Below the pieces are notes generated by a model that searched no databases, was not told where the DNA came from, and saw nothing but the letters and a program-made list of their open reading frames with translations. From NCBI GenBank assembly GCA_045633005.1, contig JAZQXT010000026.1, forward strand, positions 1 to 18,802: a stretch of 18,802 nucleotides of DNA, given 5' to 3'. Origin of the DNA: CAG-390 sp045633005 (GTDB taxonomy: Bacteria; Bacillota; Clostridia; Oscillospirales; CAG-272). The translations under genes were made by a program, and so were the position numbers. Positions 1 to 7,021 of this stretch are shown in pieces (position 1 is the stretch's first letter; each line of letters begins with the position of its first letter).

Positions 1-970
1 CGACCTTGCTTTCACCTATCTTGCGGTCGCCGAGCTGTGAGTAGCTCTCGTTGATCTCTTTTATGTACGCATCGACCGTCGGATCGGTCTTGGTATAACC
101 TGCCACCTCCACAAGCTCGGTGTCAAGCACGCCGTCCTTGATAGTGAGCTTGCCAATATAAGCAAACTTCGTACCCGTGGAGGAGAGAAGAACGTCGTCG
201 CCGCTCTTGTCCTTTACGGTCTTTTCTTCAATTACGGTATGAGAGTGGGCATCAAGCACCGCGTCAAAACCGTCGGTGTTTTCAATAAGATCCGTAATGT
301 CGGTCAAAACGCCAAACTCATCGTATCCAACGTGGGAAAGAGCTATTACGTATTCAGCTCCCGCCGCTTTCGCCGCGTCGACGTTTTCCTGAACTACATC
401 GTAAAGCTTTTCCGCATTGAACGTGTAGATAAGCTCGCCGTTTTCATTTTTGAACTGCGCGGGGGACGAGGAGGTAAGGGTTTCGGGCGTGGTAATGGCG
501 ATATACGCAACGTCCACGCTTCCGTATGAGACGATGGTGTAAGGCTCGAAATAAGACTTGTCCTCGCCTATCTTTTGGAAGTTGCAGGAAATGAATTTCG
601 TGTCCGACATAGCGTTCAGCTCGTCAAGGCGTTGGAGCTTGTAGTCGAACTCGTGGTTGCCGAGCGCGATAGCGTCGTAGCCGACCTTGTTCATCAACTT
701 CACAATGTGCTCGCCCTTGGATACTGCGCCAAGTGTTCCGCCCTGCACAAAGTCACCAACGGATACAACGCCAACGTTTGCATAGGTCTCCGACAGCTCG
801 TTCTTCATTGCGGCAAGCTTGGAATAACCATCTACCGCACAATGTACGTCATTTTCATAAAGGATCACGACGGTGTCGTTGTCCTTTGCATACGCAACGC
901 CCGCGAAAGCAGAGAGCGCTATACATAAAGCAATGCTAAAGGTTATGATTTTTTTACATATGCGTTTCAT
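1..970 (-). CDS. Secreted 5'-nucleotidase/UshA-like metallophosphatase, C-terminus cut by window edge
   Basis: The minus-strand frame is open from an ATG at 970 to the edge, giving 323 residues of the N-terminal part. It begins with a signal peptide (MKRICKK, a hydrophobic stretch, then AYA around residue 28). The calcineurin-like metal-binding motifs appear in order: an ENDVH block near residue 36, GDFVQGG, GNHEFDY, LSHVGYDE and LDAHSHT. These match the UshA/5'-nucleotidase family, which hydrolyses nucleotides or related phosphoesters outside the membrane using a two-metal centre. The C-terminal substrate-binding domain of the family would lie beyond the window. An AAGGAGA ribosome site sits 6 bases before the ATG. 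It follows the STAS-kinase gene by 93 bp but has its own promoter, so it may be only partly linked to the signalling operon. Family placement is firm; the exact substrate is not determinable. Confidence 0.9.
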   Translation of the reverse strand, partial: MKRICKKIITFSIALCIALSAFAGVAYAKDNDTVVILYENDVHCAVDGYSKLAAMKNELSETYANVGVVSVGDFVQGGTLGAVSKGEHIVKLMNKVGYDAIALGNHEFDYKLQRLDELNAMSDTKFISCNFQKIGEDKSYFEPYTIVSYGSVDVAYIAITTPETLTSSSPAQFKNENGELIYTFNAEKLYDVVQENVDAAKAAGAEYVIALSHVGYDEFGVLTDITDLIENTDGFDAVLDAHSHTVIEEKTVKDKSGDDVLLSSTGTKFAYIGKLTIKDGVLDTELVEVAGYTKTDPTVDAYIKEINESYSQLGDRKIGESKV

Positions 971-996
971 TTCATTCTCCTTGAAGCTTTTTTATT

Positions 997-1025
997 ATTA
1001 TAAGACTTATTATTGTGATATGCAA
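997..1025 (-). promoter_or_regulatory. Sigma-A-like promoter for the metallophosphatase gene
   Basis: Read on the minus strand, TTGCAT (1020-1025) and TATAAT (997-1002) are separated by 17 bases, in the 93-bp gap before the metallophosphatase start. This suggests transcription of the secreted enzyme independent of the upstream operon. Confidence 0.55.
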
Positions 1026-1063
1026 GCTTATTTTTGAAAAAGCATAGTTTTTTTCGAAGGAGC

Positions 1064-2236
1064 TCAAAAATCCAAAGTATCTACGGTGTTGAGCAATTTT
1101 GCAAGCATTTCCTTGCATCTTGCGATTCTGGCGGGGCTGTCAGGCTCGTTGGGGCGGCGAATGGCGCGGCGAAGCATACGGGTGTAGCCGATGACCATTG
1201 CCTTGGCGGCAACGCTTTGCCACACTGCTTCATCATCAGTCCCCAAATACATTTTAAGAGACGTATCCCAGAATTTTTCTGCCGCTTCGTGAGCAAAGCC
1301 GTAGAAATTCACCGTAACCTGATGGTCAAGCTCAGAATATCCGATAAAGGCGTTAAACATAGAGCCAAGCTCAAATACGGGGTGTCCCATACACAAGGTA
1401 TCAAGGTCTATAAGCATAGCCTCCCCGTTTTGTATCATAACGTTGTTGGGGTGGTAGTCGCCGTGCAGCACCGTGTTCTGCTTGGGAAGGGCTTCGATCA
1501 AGGAGAGAAGCTTTTTTCCCTGCGTTTCGGGAAGGTGGGGGAAAACGAACTGCGCCCAGTCAAGCGCGACCTCCTTCATATCGGGAAGCCCGTCGTCATC
1601 CGCCGTAATTGCGTGGATGCTTTTAAGCATATCGACGAAATATTTAGCCGCCTCGGATATATCGTCGGGGTTTTTGCGTATAAGCTTCGTCACGCTGGTG
1701 GCGTTGAGAAGCTCCGTAACCGTGCCGTAGCCGTCATCCACGCGGACTATGCCGTAGGGAATTGCGGTGTTTATGCCAAGGATGAAGGCTTTTCTTGCGT
1801 TTTCGCGCTCTTGCTTGATCTCGGGAAGGGCGTCCTTTGCAAAATAGGTCTTAACGATGGTTTCGTCATTGTAGCGGTAAACTGCACCGTTTGCACCCTT
1901 TGCAATGAACTCACAGCCCTCGACGCTGATCCGCTGATACGCCTTTTCGATGGTTACCATCTCGGTAAAGCCCGTCATATCAAAAACCTCGTAAACGTCG
2001 TGCGCAACGTTGATAATTGCAAGCTTCGGCTCTTCTTTTCGGAGTCTTAATATCACGCGCAGACCTGCGGATGATATGTACTCCAGTTTATCGGCGTCAA
2101 GGACGGTATGCTTTCCGATATTAGCTTTTTTAATATCGAAAATCTTTCCCTCTGCCTCTGCCGCGTTGGAAGCGTCTATTCTTCCTTCGACGGCAATATA
2201 GAGAATGTCTTTGTCTATGCGATAAGTAACGTTCAT
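1064..2236 (-). CDS. STAS domain fused to APH-type phosphotransferase (kinase)
   Basis: A 390-residue protein. Residues 1-98 are a STAS domain with a G-R-I-D start and the phospho-site loop YISSAGLR; Ser56 aligns with Ser58 of SpoIIAA. Residues 105-390 are an APH/choline-kinase-type phosphotransferase: an IAKGANGAVYRY nucleotide loop, a candidate ATP lysine at K129 (IVKTYF), the catalytic loop HGDYHPNN (Asp260) and the metal motif IDLD (277-279). The catalytic residues look intact. I chose the ATG at 2236 because AAAGGAAC lies 7 bases before it; a TTG seven codons upstream has no such site. It is the last signalling gene of the operon, 160 bp after the small membrane gene, across a structured spacer. 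By inference the kinase domain could phosphorylate a STAS partner or a small molecule under STAS control. An aminoglycoside resistance role is unlikely given the fusion and context. Confidence 0.88.
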   Translation of the reverse strand: MNVTYRIDKDILYIAVEGRIDASNAAEAEGKIFDIKKANIGKHTVLDADKLEYISSAGLRVILRLRKEEPKLAIINVAHDVYEVFDMTGFTEMVTIEKAYQRISVEGCEFIAKGANGAVYRYNDETIVKTYFAKDALPEIKQERENARKAFILGINTAIPYGIVRVDDGYGTVTELLNATSVTKLIRKNPDDISEAAKYFVDMLKSIHAITADDDGLPDMKEVALDWAQFVFPHLPETQGKKLLSLIEALPKQNTVLHGDYHPNNVMIQNGEAMLIDLDTLCMGHPVFELGSMFNAFIGYSELDHQVTVNFYGFAHEAAEKFWDTSLKMYLGTDDEAVWQSVAAKAMVIGYTRMLRRAIRRPNEPDSPARIARCKEMLAKLLNTVDTLDF

Positions 2237-2282
2237 TTGATTGTTCCTTTTTTTCAAAAATGAGTTTATAATTGCTTTCGTG

Positions 2283-2315
2283 TGCCGCGCGGCAAGACAG
2301 GCAAGCCGCGCGGCA
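2283..2315 (-). other. GC-rich hairpin built from two GCCGCGCGGC palindromes in the leader of the STAS-kinase gene
   Basis: TGCCGCGCGGC (2283-2293) and GCCGCGCGGCA (2305-2315) pair as a perfect 11-bp stem with an 11-base loop. Each arm is also a palindrome on its own. No T-run follows on the minus strand, so it does not look like an intrinsic terminator. It would form a very stable structure about 45 bases before the STAS-kinase start and might set that gene's expression relative to the upstream genes. Confidence 0.5.
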
Positions 2316-2328
2316 GAGAGTGGTTCTT

Positions 2329-2357
2329 AAATCTGTGATTTTTTCAAACAGCAGACG
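2329..2357. repeat. Left arm of a 29-bp imperfect inverted repeat flanking the small membrane gene
   Basis: Its reverse complement reads CGTCTGCTG, then TTTGAAAAAA, then TCACAGATTT. This matches the arm at 2896-2924 with two substitutions and one single-base indel. The arms enclose 538 bp containing the complete 155-codon membrane protein gene and a second hairpin. Confidence 0.55.
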
Positions 2358-2358
2358 C

Positions 2359-2389
2359 TTTATTCCTTGAAAATAATTCAAGGAATAAA
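2359..2389. other. Perfect 13-bp AT-rich stem-loop just after the small membrane gene
   Basis: TTTATTCCTTGAA (2359-2371) and TTCAAGGAATAAA (2377-2389) form a perfect stem with an AATAA loop, 8 bases past the stop codon of the minus-strand membrane gene. No clear T-run follows on either strand, so it is more likely a 3'-end stabiliser or attenuator than a strong terminator. Confidence 0.5.
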
Positions 2390-2396
2390 AGCTGTT

Positions 2397-2864
2397 TTAT
2401 TTGTTTGCGATAAAGTCCTTGCGAACTGCGGTAGCGTACTTGATGAAGAACGCGTAAATAACAACGTCAAGAACCGAGTTGATGAGAGACAAAACGGTGT
2501 CAACAACGGGAGCGGTATTGTTAATGAGCGAAAGAACGAAAGAGGGGATCACGATGATGTTGAGAACCAAGAAAATCTTGGTGATGGTTATGTAGCCCTT
2601 GTCGGCGTTGGGCTCACGGCTGACCTTCAAGCCCTTGAGTCCGATAAACACCTCTGCAAGAACGAGGAGCACCAGCAGCGCCGCAACGAAGCCAAAGACG
2701 ATCTTTACGGCGGTGAGGATGGAAGCGTCCACCGTAGCAAACGCCTCCTTAAGGGAACCGTCAACGATGCTTCCGATAGCAGTAAGGGCGAAGTTGAACG
2801 TGCCGAGAACTGCAAGCAATATCATAACCAAGCTATAGTCATGAAGATTTTTTCTGTTTTCCAT
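2397..2864 (-). CDS. Small four-helix membrane protein, function unknown
   Basis: A 155-residue protein with four hydrophobic segments at about residues 12-32, 50-75, 93-117 and 128-148, and charged ends (start MENRKNLHDY, end RKDFIANK). I do not recognise a family. An AAGGAGA site lies 7 bases before the ATG. It is transcribed with the partner-switching genes, 76 bp after a STAS gene and 160 bp before the STAS-kinase gene, the two longest gaps inside the cluster. Both gaps contain the arms of one inverted repeat, which suggests this gene was inserted as a unit or can invert. A role as a membrane target or sensor for the STAS proteins is speculative. Confidence 0.75.
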   Translation of the reverse strand: MENRKNLHDYSLVMILLAVLGTFNFALTAIGSIVDGSLKEAFATVDASILTAVKIVFGFVAALLVLLVLAEVFIGLKGLKVSREPNADKGYITITKIFLVLNIIVIPSFVLSLINNTAPVVDTVLSLINSVLDVVIYAFFIKYATAVRKDFIANK

Positions 2865-2895
2865 GTCAATTTCTCCTTGTCAGTTTTTTTAACCT

Positions 2896-2924
2896 CGTCT
2901 GCTGCTTGAAAAATCACAGACTTT
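2896..2924. repeat. Right arm of the inverted repeat flanking the small membrane gene
   Basis: It reads CGTCTGCTGCTTGAAAAA then TCACAGACTTT and is the inverted partner of 2329-2357. It lies in the 76-bp gap between the STAS gene and the membrane gene. Within each arm GTCTG and CAGA can also pair as a short hairpin. Confidence 0.55.
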
Positions 2925-2940
2925 TTTATTTATTTGACGT

Positions 2941-3234
2941 TTATGCTTCGATATCCAATATATCTGCAAATCCCGTCATTTCAAAAACCTCCATAACGAG
3001 CTCGCAAACGTTGATAAGCTTCATAGCGCCCTTCATTTTCTTTTGATTGGCAAGCAGAACGCGCAGTCCTGCGGAGGAAACGTACACTAACTTCTCGCAA
3101 TCAAGGATAAGCTTTTCGGCATCTGCGCAATTTTTATCAAGAAAGCTCTCAAGCTCGGGGGCGGTGTTGGTATCCAAACGACCGTCCATAGCTACGGTCA
3201 GGTTTTTGTTATCCTTAGTAAAATCGATCTTCAT
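2941..3234 (-). CDS. STAS-domain anti-sigma factor antagonist-like protein (second copy)
   Basis: A 97-residue single STAS domain, the usual length for SpoIIAA/RsbV proteins. It has the G-R-L-D motif at 18-21, the phospho-loop YVSSAGLR with Ser54 at the SpoIIAA Ser58 position, and a C-terminal EVFEMTGFADIL helix nearly the same as in the STAS copy at 3872-4168. In this family the protein binds an RsbW-type kinase when unphosphorylated and is released when phosphorylated; a PP2C phosphatase reverses the mark. All partners are encoded upstream in the same operon. An AAGGAG site lies 7 bases before the ATG, and the preceding gene ends 11 bp away. Confidence 0.93.
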   Translation of the reverse strand: MKIDFTKDNKNLTVAMDGRLDTNTAPELESFLDKNCADAEKLILDCEKLVYVSSAGLRVLLANQKKMKGAMKLINVCELVMEVFEMTGFADILDIEA

Positions 3235-3245
3235 TTTTTATCTCC

Positions 3246-3845
3246 TTATGCAAATTTTTTGATAATAACGATTTCTGCGCACGTTCCCTTTACGCCGACT
3301 ATTACGTCGTCGGCAACCGAGGCGATAACGGACTTTTCAAGCTCGTCCCAATCATCCTCGCGCGTTTCCTTCTTTACGGTGCTTCTGTATTCCTCAAGCC
3401 TCCAAAGGTAAGCGTAATCCACGCCCTCTCCGTAGCTGTTCGCTACGCCGAACGAGCCCGCAGAGAACGCCAAAGAATCCATACGTTCTTCATCCAAAAA
3501 GAAATTCTCAATGGAGTTACGGATCTTGCCGATGATTCCTACGACCGCGGCGTTTTTCTTATTTTTTGCAATATCTATAAGCTTATTCTTCTTGTCGGTG
3601 GTGAGCTCGGGAATGCTGATGGAGACGTTTACCTTACATACTCCGTCCTCAAATTCGATCCAAAACTCGCCCTTAAAGCCTTCTATGATGTTGGGAAGCA
3701 TTCCGTCAAGCTCCTCGCAAAGCAAGCGCAGCTGCAAAGTCTGCTTGTGGTTAAAACCGTTATATTTCGCAACTCTTTCGCTTTCCGCGAGGATAGAGTT
3801 AAGATATTTCGTACCTTTTTCAATTTTGCATACGTTTGATTTCAT
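3246..3845 (-). CDS. HATPase-like (RsbW-related) protein lacking a clear ATP-binding N-box
   Basis: A 199-residue soluble protein between two STAS genes. The stretch QTLQLRLLCEELDGMLPNI (residues 39-57) sits where RsbW/SpoIIAB-type HATPases have their N-box helix, and the C-terminal segment ending VEIVIIKKF-like (DDVIVGVKGTCAEIVIIKKF) resembles their final strand. The expected E-x-x-x-N residues and the glycine-rich G1/G2 motifs are not evident, so it may not bind ATP. By inference it is an anti-sigma-like partner of the flanking STAS proteins, perhaps a scaffold or decoy rather than an active kinase. An AAAGGAG site lies 7 bases before the ATG. It is part of the operon, 26 bp after the first STAS gene and 11 bp before the second. 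The gene is firm; the family call is tentative. Confidence 0.7.
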   Translation of the reverse strand: MKSNVCKIEKGTKYLNSILAESERVAKYNGFNHKQTLQLRLLCEELDGMLPNIIEGFKGEFWIEFEDGVCKVNVSISIPELTTDKKNKLIDIAKNKKNAAVVGIIGKIRNSIENFFLDEERMDSLAFSAGSFGVANSYGEGVDYAYLWRLEEYRSTVKKETREDDWDELEKSVIASVADDVIVGVKGTCAEIVIIKKFA

Positions 3846-3871
3846 ATTTTTTCTCCTTTGGTTATTTTTAA

Positions 3872-4168
3872 TTAGTCGATCGTCAAAATATCGGCAAAGC
3901 CCGTCATTTCAAATACTTCCATAACCTCTTCGCAAACGTTTTTCAGCTTCATAGAACCGATCTTTTGCATTCTTTTCTGCGCGGCGAGAAGAACGCGAAG
4001 CCCTGCGCTGGAGATATATTCCAAGCCCTTCAAATCGAGAATAAGGTTTTGGGTATCTTCAATATCGTTGCTTATCGTTTTGTCAAGGGCGGGTGCCGTA
4101 GTGGTATCAAGCCTTCCTGCAAGCTCGATAACGGTTTCCTCTGCATTTCTCTTAATTTCAATAGTCAT
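3872..4168 (-). CDS. STAS-domain anti-sigma factor antagonist-like protein (first copy)
   Basis: A 98-residue STAS domain with G-R-L-D at 18-21, the phospho-loop YISSAGLR (Ser54 at the SpoIIAA Ser58 position) and the C-terminal EVFEMTGFADIL helix. It follows the phosphatase-kinase receptor gene by 21 bp, so it is the likely direct substrate: phosphorylated by the RsbW-type domain and dephosphorylated by the PP2C domain of that receptor. An AAGGAG site lies 10 bases before the ATG. It differs from the second copy mainly in the N-terminal half, so the two probably have separate partners or thresholds. Confidence 0.94.
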   Translation of the reverse strand: MTIEIKRNAEETVIELAGRLDTTTAPALDKTISNDIEDTQNLILDLKGLEYISSAGLRVLLAAQKRMQKIGSMKLKNVCEEVMEVFEMTGFADILTID

Positions 4169-4189
4169 AAGTGCATATCTCCTTAAAAT

Positions 4190-7009
4190 TTAAATTTTTT
4201 TGATCATAGTCAGAACGTTTTCGCCGTTTTCGTAAGCGTACGTTACCGTGTCCATCGTTTTCTTCGTGATGAAGATACCGAGTCCGCCGATCTCGCGCTC
4301 CTCCGCAGAGAGGGTGATGTCGGGGTCAGGCTTTTTAAGCGGATCGAACGGCGTGCCTTTATCCGCCATTCGGAAGGTGATCTCGCGGCTTTTGGGATCA
4401 AATCCTATGCCAAGCGCCACGTCTCCCTCGCCGTCGCCGTAGGCGTAGTGAGCAACGTTGACGAATACTTCTTCAATAGCGACGCAGATCGCCGTTTGGA
4501 TCTTCATCGGGCATTCGCAGCTTTCAAGCGTTTGATCCACGAAGCCGAGAACGTCGGACAGCACATCCGTCCTTGCGGGGAACGTTTTATTCATCATTTG
4601 CACACCTCCTTGCTTGGGTCTGTAATCAAACATCAGCATCGTAATATCGTCGAACTGCGGCGCTTCGCCCACGAATTCGTCGATATTGGCTTTTAGTGCG
4701 GGTAAAAATTCAGTTGCCTTCGCCGAAGCGTTTTGGTTCATAAAGGCTACGAGCCTATCCTCGCCGTAAAGCTGATTTTCCCCATTCGTCGCCTCGGTCA
4801 CGCCGTCGGTATATAAGAACAGTCTGTCATCGGGATAGAGCGTAAGCTCGCCTGCGCGGTAGCGCACGCCCTCCATACCCGCAAGAACGAATCCCGCGCG
4901 AGTCTTTAGATATTCAAAATCGCCGTTTGCCCTCTTTAAAAGCGGCGGATTATGTCCTGCGTTTGCAAACTGCAATTTTCCCGTTGCCAGATCCAAAATA
5001 CCCATCCAAGCGGTAACGAACATACCCGACTCGTTGTTTTCGCAAAGCTTTTCGTTTGCCTTGGTGAAAATATCGTTTACAGCCATACCGCTTTCGGCAA
5101 GGTCCTTGATAATGGTTTTAGCCGTCATCATAAACATCGCCGCGGGGATACCCTTGCCCGATACGTCGGCGGCAAGGAAGGCTACCGTTGTGTCGTTCAG
5201 CTTGTAGAAATCGTAGAAATCTCCGCCCACCTCTTTGGCGGCGATCATCTGCGCACGTATCTCAAAATCCTCGTTTTCGGGGAAGTTTGTCGGAAGCGCC
5301 GAGAGCTGAATCTGCTTTGCGTATTCAAGCTCCTTGTCGATACGCGCCGCCGCCTCCGCTATATAGCGCTTCAGCGTGGAGACGGTGGAGTTGATATCGT
5401 CCGACAGCGACGAGAACTCCTGACTTGAACGCACGTCAACCGTGACGTTCAGGTCGCCCTTGGTGATACGTCCGAGGGTGTCGTTTATCTTCTGCAAATT
5501 ATTTATGATAACGCGCTTTATGAGTATATAAATAAATACGAACAGCGTTGCAAAAATAAGGACCTGCATAAATATGCTCGTATAAAGCGAGGCGTCGCGC
5601 ATAAATACTGCCTCCGCCTCTGGCATTGCAGCAATAATGCAATATCCCTCGACGAACTTAAATACGTACATATATTTGGCATCCTCGATGTCGGCGTAAT
5701 AAAGCGCCGTCGCCGTTTTGCCGTTTTTCATCTCGTCGGGAGCTTCAATTCCTATTTTAGACAGCGGAGAGCCCGAATATCCGTTTCTGTCGGTAACGAT
5801 GGTAAGCGTTTCGTCACATATCGCAACGAAGCCGTTTGTGCCGACGTGGCGGTTCTTGGTAAAGTCGATAACGTATTCGTCAAGAATGTCGTGGAACTGC
5901 TCTGCGTCGTAGCCGACCTGAATAAATCCGCCGCTTGCAAGATTTATCGCGGCGTATTTTCTCCATACCGAGCCGTCCTTTCCTCTTGGGCTGTACTTTT
6001 GCACAAAAGAATTTTGTGCCTTCAAGGTATCAACGAACTCTTTCGATTGCTCCTTGCTGTTCATATCGTAGTTTATGCTGTCGGACTCCGTGGATTTTTT
6101 GATGATTCCGTCCGAGCTTACGACGTTTATCTCAACTATTCCGTGTCTATCCAAGATATCCGATAGTGAAATATTCGGGTCACTCTCGTATTCAGCCTTG
6201 ACGGCTTGGGCGATAGCGAGAAGCGCGGCGTCGGATTTTCCCTTGATGTCGGCTTCCACGTCGTTTATCGCAGTCGTGAACACCTCTTGCGTTTCGACCT
6301 TAACCATTCCGTTTTGAAGGACGTAGGTGAACGAGCTTGTAACGAGATAAGCTATAACGATACAAGCCAAAAGCCAACGTTGGAACGTGCTTGAAATACG
6401 TTCTCTCATCTTCTTTACTCGGAAACGCTCGCGGCTCAACAGGGAAACGATGAGAATAGCACAACCGACGGCTATTGCGTTACCGATCACCATAGGAAGC
6501 GTAGCTCCCTTGACGAATTCGAAAGCCTGAGAGGAATTGTCCATATTTGTAATAAATATCAAAATCATATGGACTACTTCGCACGCGACGGCTATGCAAA
6601 CGCCGTAGCCCCAAGTAGGCTTTTTGTTGTCAAACATCAGCTTCCTGAGTCCCGCCGCCATAAAGCCCGCAAGGACGGTCGCTATACTGCACGCAAGCTG
6701 GGTGTAAGTACCCGCTCCCCAATACACCGAAAACCATCGGTAAAGACCGCCGATGACTCCCGAAATAATACCCGCGGGCGCGCCGAATATAAGTCCCGCC
6801 GAGAGGGGCGCGGCGTCGCGAACGTTTACGACGGCACCGAGCCATTCCACACCGTAGCTTGACGCAAACGCCGATACTCCGCCAAAAAGAATACCGATAA
6901 CGATCTGCTTCGTCTTATACGGTAATTTCTTTATCGGGGTGTATTTGTCGGCTAAGTAAACACCAAGCACGAGGATACAGTTGATCAATATTGGAACACT
7001 TAATCGCAT
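4190..7009 (-). CDS. Membrane receptor fusing a sensor, SpoIIE/RsbU-type PP2C phosphatase and RsbW-type kinase
   Basis: A 939-residue protein. Residues 1-195 hold several membrane helices with a LytS-like 5TM block (APLSAGLIFGAPAGIISG near 67-84). A helix at about 210-231 leads to an extracytoplasmic sensor (about 235-470, Cache/PAS-like by layout), then a helix at 474-498 and a HAMP-like linker to about 550. The PP2C domain (565-797) has GGDFYD (Asp597, Asp600), ADVSGKG (Asp615), AGHNPP, YTDG (Asp735) and FDD (787-788), all intact. The C-terminal 805-939 is an HATPase of RsbW type with AIEEVFVN (Asn851), DKG (883-885) and GGLG (908-911). It can therefore both phosphorylate and dephosphorylate STAS partners, and three STAS genes follow. 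The start at 7009 has AAGGAG 8 bases before it; the next ATGs upstream are out of frame. Confidence 0.92.
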   Translation of the reverse strand: MRLSVPILINCILVLGVYLADKYTPIKKLPYKTKQIVIGILFGGVSAFASSYGVEWLGAVVNVRDAAPLSAGLIFGAPAGIISGVIGGLYRWFSVYWGAGTYTQLACSIATVLAGFMAAGLRKLMFDNKKPTWGYGVCIAVACEVVHMILIFITNMDNSSQAFEFVKGATLPMVIGNAIAVGCAILIVSLLSRERFRVKKMRERISSTFQRWLLACIVIAYLVTSSFTYVLQNGMVKVETQEVFTTAINDVEADIKGKSDAALLAIAQAVKAEYESDPNISLSDILDRHGIVEINVVSSDGIIKKSTESDSINYDMNSKEQSKEFVDTLKAQNSFVQKYSPRGKDGSVWRKYAAINLASGGFIQVGYDAEQFHDILDEYVIDFTKNRHVGTNGFVAICDETLTIVTDRNGYSGSPLSKIGIEAPDEMKNGKTATALYYADIEDAKYMYVFKFVEGYCIIAAMPEAEAVFMRDASLYTSIFMQVLIFATLFVFIYILIKRVIINNLQKINDTLGRITKGDLNVTVDVRSSQEFSSLSDDINSTVSTLKRYIAEAAARIDKELEYAKQIQLSALPTNFPENEDFEIRAQMIAAKEVGGDFYDFYKLNDTTVAFLAADVSGKGIPAAMFMMTAKTIIKDLAESGMAVNDIFTKANEKLCENNESGMFVTAWMGILDLATGKLQFANAGHNPPLLKRANGDFEYLKTRAGFVLAGMEGVRYRAGELTLYPDDRLFLYTDGVTEATNGENQLYGEDRLVAFMNQNASAKATEFLPALKANIDEFVGEAPQFDDITMLMFDYRPKQGGVQMMNKTFPARTDVLSDVLGFVDQTLESCECPMKIQTAICVAIEEVFVNVAHYAYGDGEGDVALGIGFDPKSREITFRMADKGTPFDPLKKPDPDITLSAEEREIGGLGIFITKKTMDTVTYAYENGENVLTMIKKI

Positions 7010-7021
7010 TCATCCATCTCC

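Noticed and set aside
1034..2050. A 338-codon plus-strand frame
   Set aside because: It lies antisense to the STAS-kinase gene, has no recognisable domain and no ribosome site; it is a codon-bias shadow.
1064..2236. Aminoglycoside resistance gene
   Set aside because: The phosphotransferase fold is shared by many kinases, and fusion to STAS within a signalling operon argues for regulation.
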